Positions 50,624 to 50,925 of a DNA stretch of 50,925 nucleotides are shown piece by piece. The notes beneath the pieces were generated by a model. That model saw nothing but the letters and a program-made list of their open reading frames with translations, was not told the DNA's origin and did no database searches. The stretch's first letter is position 1, and every line of letters begins with the position of its first letter. The position numbers and the translations under genes are program-made. The DNA is from Nitrospirota bacterium (GTDB lineage: Bacteria > Nitrospirota > Leptospirillia > Leptospirillales > Leptospirillaceae), in the NCBI GenBank assembly GCA_023481175.1, contig JAMCWM010000007.1:1-50925 (forward strand), written 5' to 3'.

Positions 50624-50925
50624 TTCATATTCTGAGCGGAGTGAGAGTGGGACCCTTTTTTCCTCCCAGGAATGGGGACAAGCAAAGGGAGATTTCTGGC
50701 CGAAGCCAGGAATCGCTCCGACGGTGATCGGCAAAAGACAAGCCGTCGGTTGATGGCGCCAATACTCGATCGACTGAGTGCTAACCCAACTTTCTGGTCC
50801 GATGAAAAATATCAAGGCGCAACAGTGCCTTGACGATTACAATTGTCAATTTTATGTACTGGAACCCGAAGTCGTTTCCTGACTCTCCTTCTTTTCGGGG
50901 CGGATCCGGGAGACGAGTCGGCGGA
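50624..50925. other. Intergenic tail, no gene recognised
   Basis: No convincing gene. Base composition is clearly lower in GC than the hydrogenase genes. A TTGAC (50831 region) and GTCAA pair with ten bases between lies near 50830-50850. It might be the edge of a mobile element that continues beyond the window. Confidence 0.25.

Noticed and set aside
1-50925. tRNA, rRNA and CRISPR arrays
   Set aside because: None recognised by eye on either strand; a tRNAscan and CRISPR search would be decisive.

Overview
The window is a dense, high-GC bacterial chromosome segment, fully coding apart from a short stretch of decayed insertion sequences. Gene content points to an autotrophic, anaerobic-ancestry bacterium of the Nitrospirota, most like Leptospirillum: a four-gene pyruvate(2-oxoacid):ferredoxin oxidoreductase cluster of the reductive TCA type, acetyl-CoA synthetase, a group 3b-type NiFe hydrogenase, a Fur box, and an archaeal-type phenylalanyl-tRNA synthetase. 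The genus is an inference from overall resemblance; no search was run.

Layout. (1) 134-7895, minus: a housekeeping operon rplU-rpmA-obg-proB-proA-nadD-rsfS, followed by a LapA-LapB fusion, comF and an unlisted small membrane protein. (2) 8212-8715: a Fur-family regulator. (3) 8719-12770, minus: outer-membrane protein, Ycf48-like lipoprotein, APC permease with a USP tail. (4) 13199-16290, plus: thrS-infC-rpmI-rplT, ending at a clear terminator; infC starts with ATT. (5) 16346-18600: an insertion-sequence graveyard (IS1634-like and IS1595-like transposase relics) around an exported DsrE-like gene. (6) 18707-19756: a diguanylate cyclase. (7) 19786-31144, minus: queD-oppD-oppF-pheS-pheT and a giant 1872-residue sensor. 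(8) 31279-34460, minus: thiG-thiE/tenI-M23 peptidase-thiD. (9) 34550-37854: DUF202 membrane protein, Fur-box promoter, outer-membrane protein, TPR lipoprotein, His-rich exported protein. (10) 38214-41061: acs, glyoxalase, hypothetical. (11) 41339-45848, minus: POR operon. (12) 46037-50623, plus: hydrogenase operon hydB-hydG-hydD-hydA plus its maturation protease, divergent from POR.

The most striking object is the giant protein at 19786-25404. It carries a periplasmic sensor, three PAS-GAF pairs, a PAS that has the complete signature of a blue-light LOV domain (photoactive Cys1252, Asn1284, Asn1294, Gln1315 with the same spacing as plant phototropin LOV2), active-looking GGDEF and EAL domains, and a C-terminal 3His-1Cys CZB-like zinc site. 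It would couple light, ligand and metal sensing to c-di-GMP turnover, and it is encoded directly behind archaeal-type pheST. The POR and hydrogenase operons plausibly work together: both exchange electrons with ferredoxin/NAD(P) for CO2 fixation, and the POR cluster contains a GltD-ferredoxin fusion that could connect the two pools.
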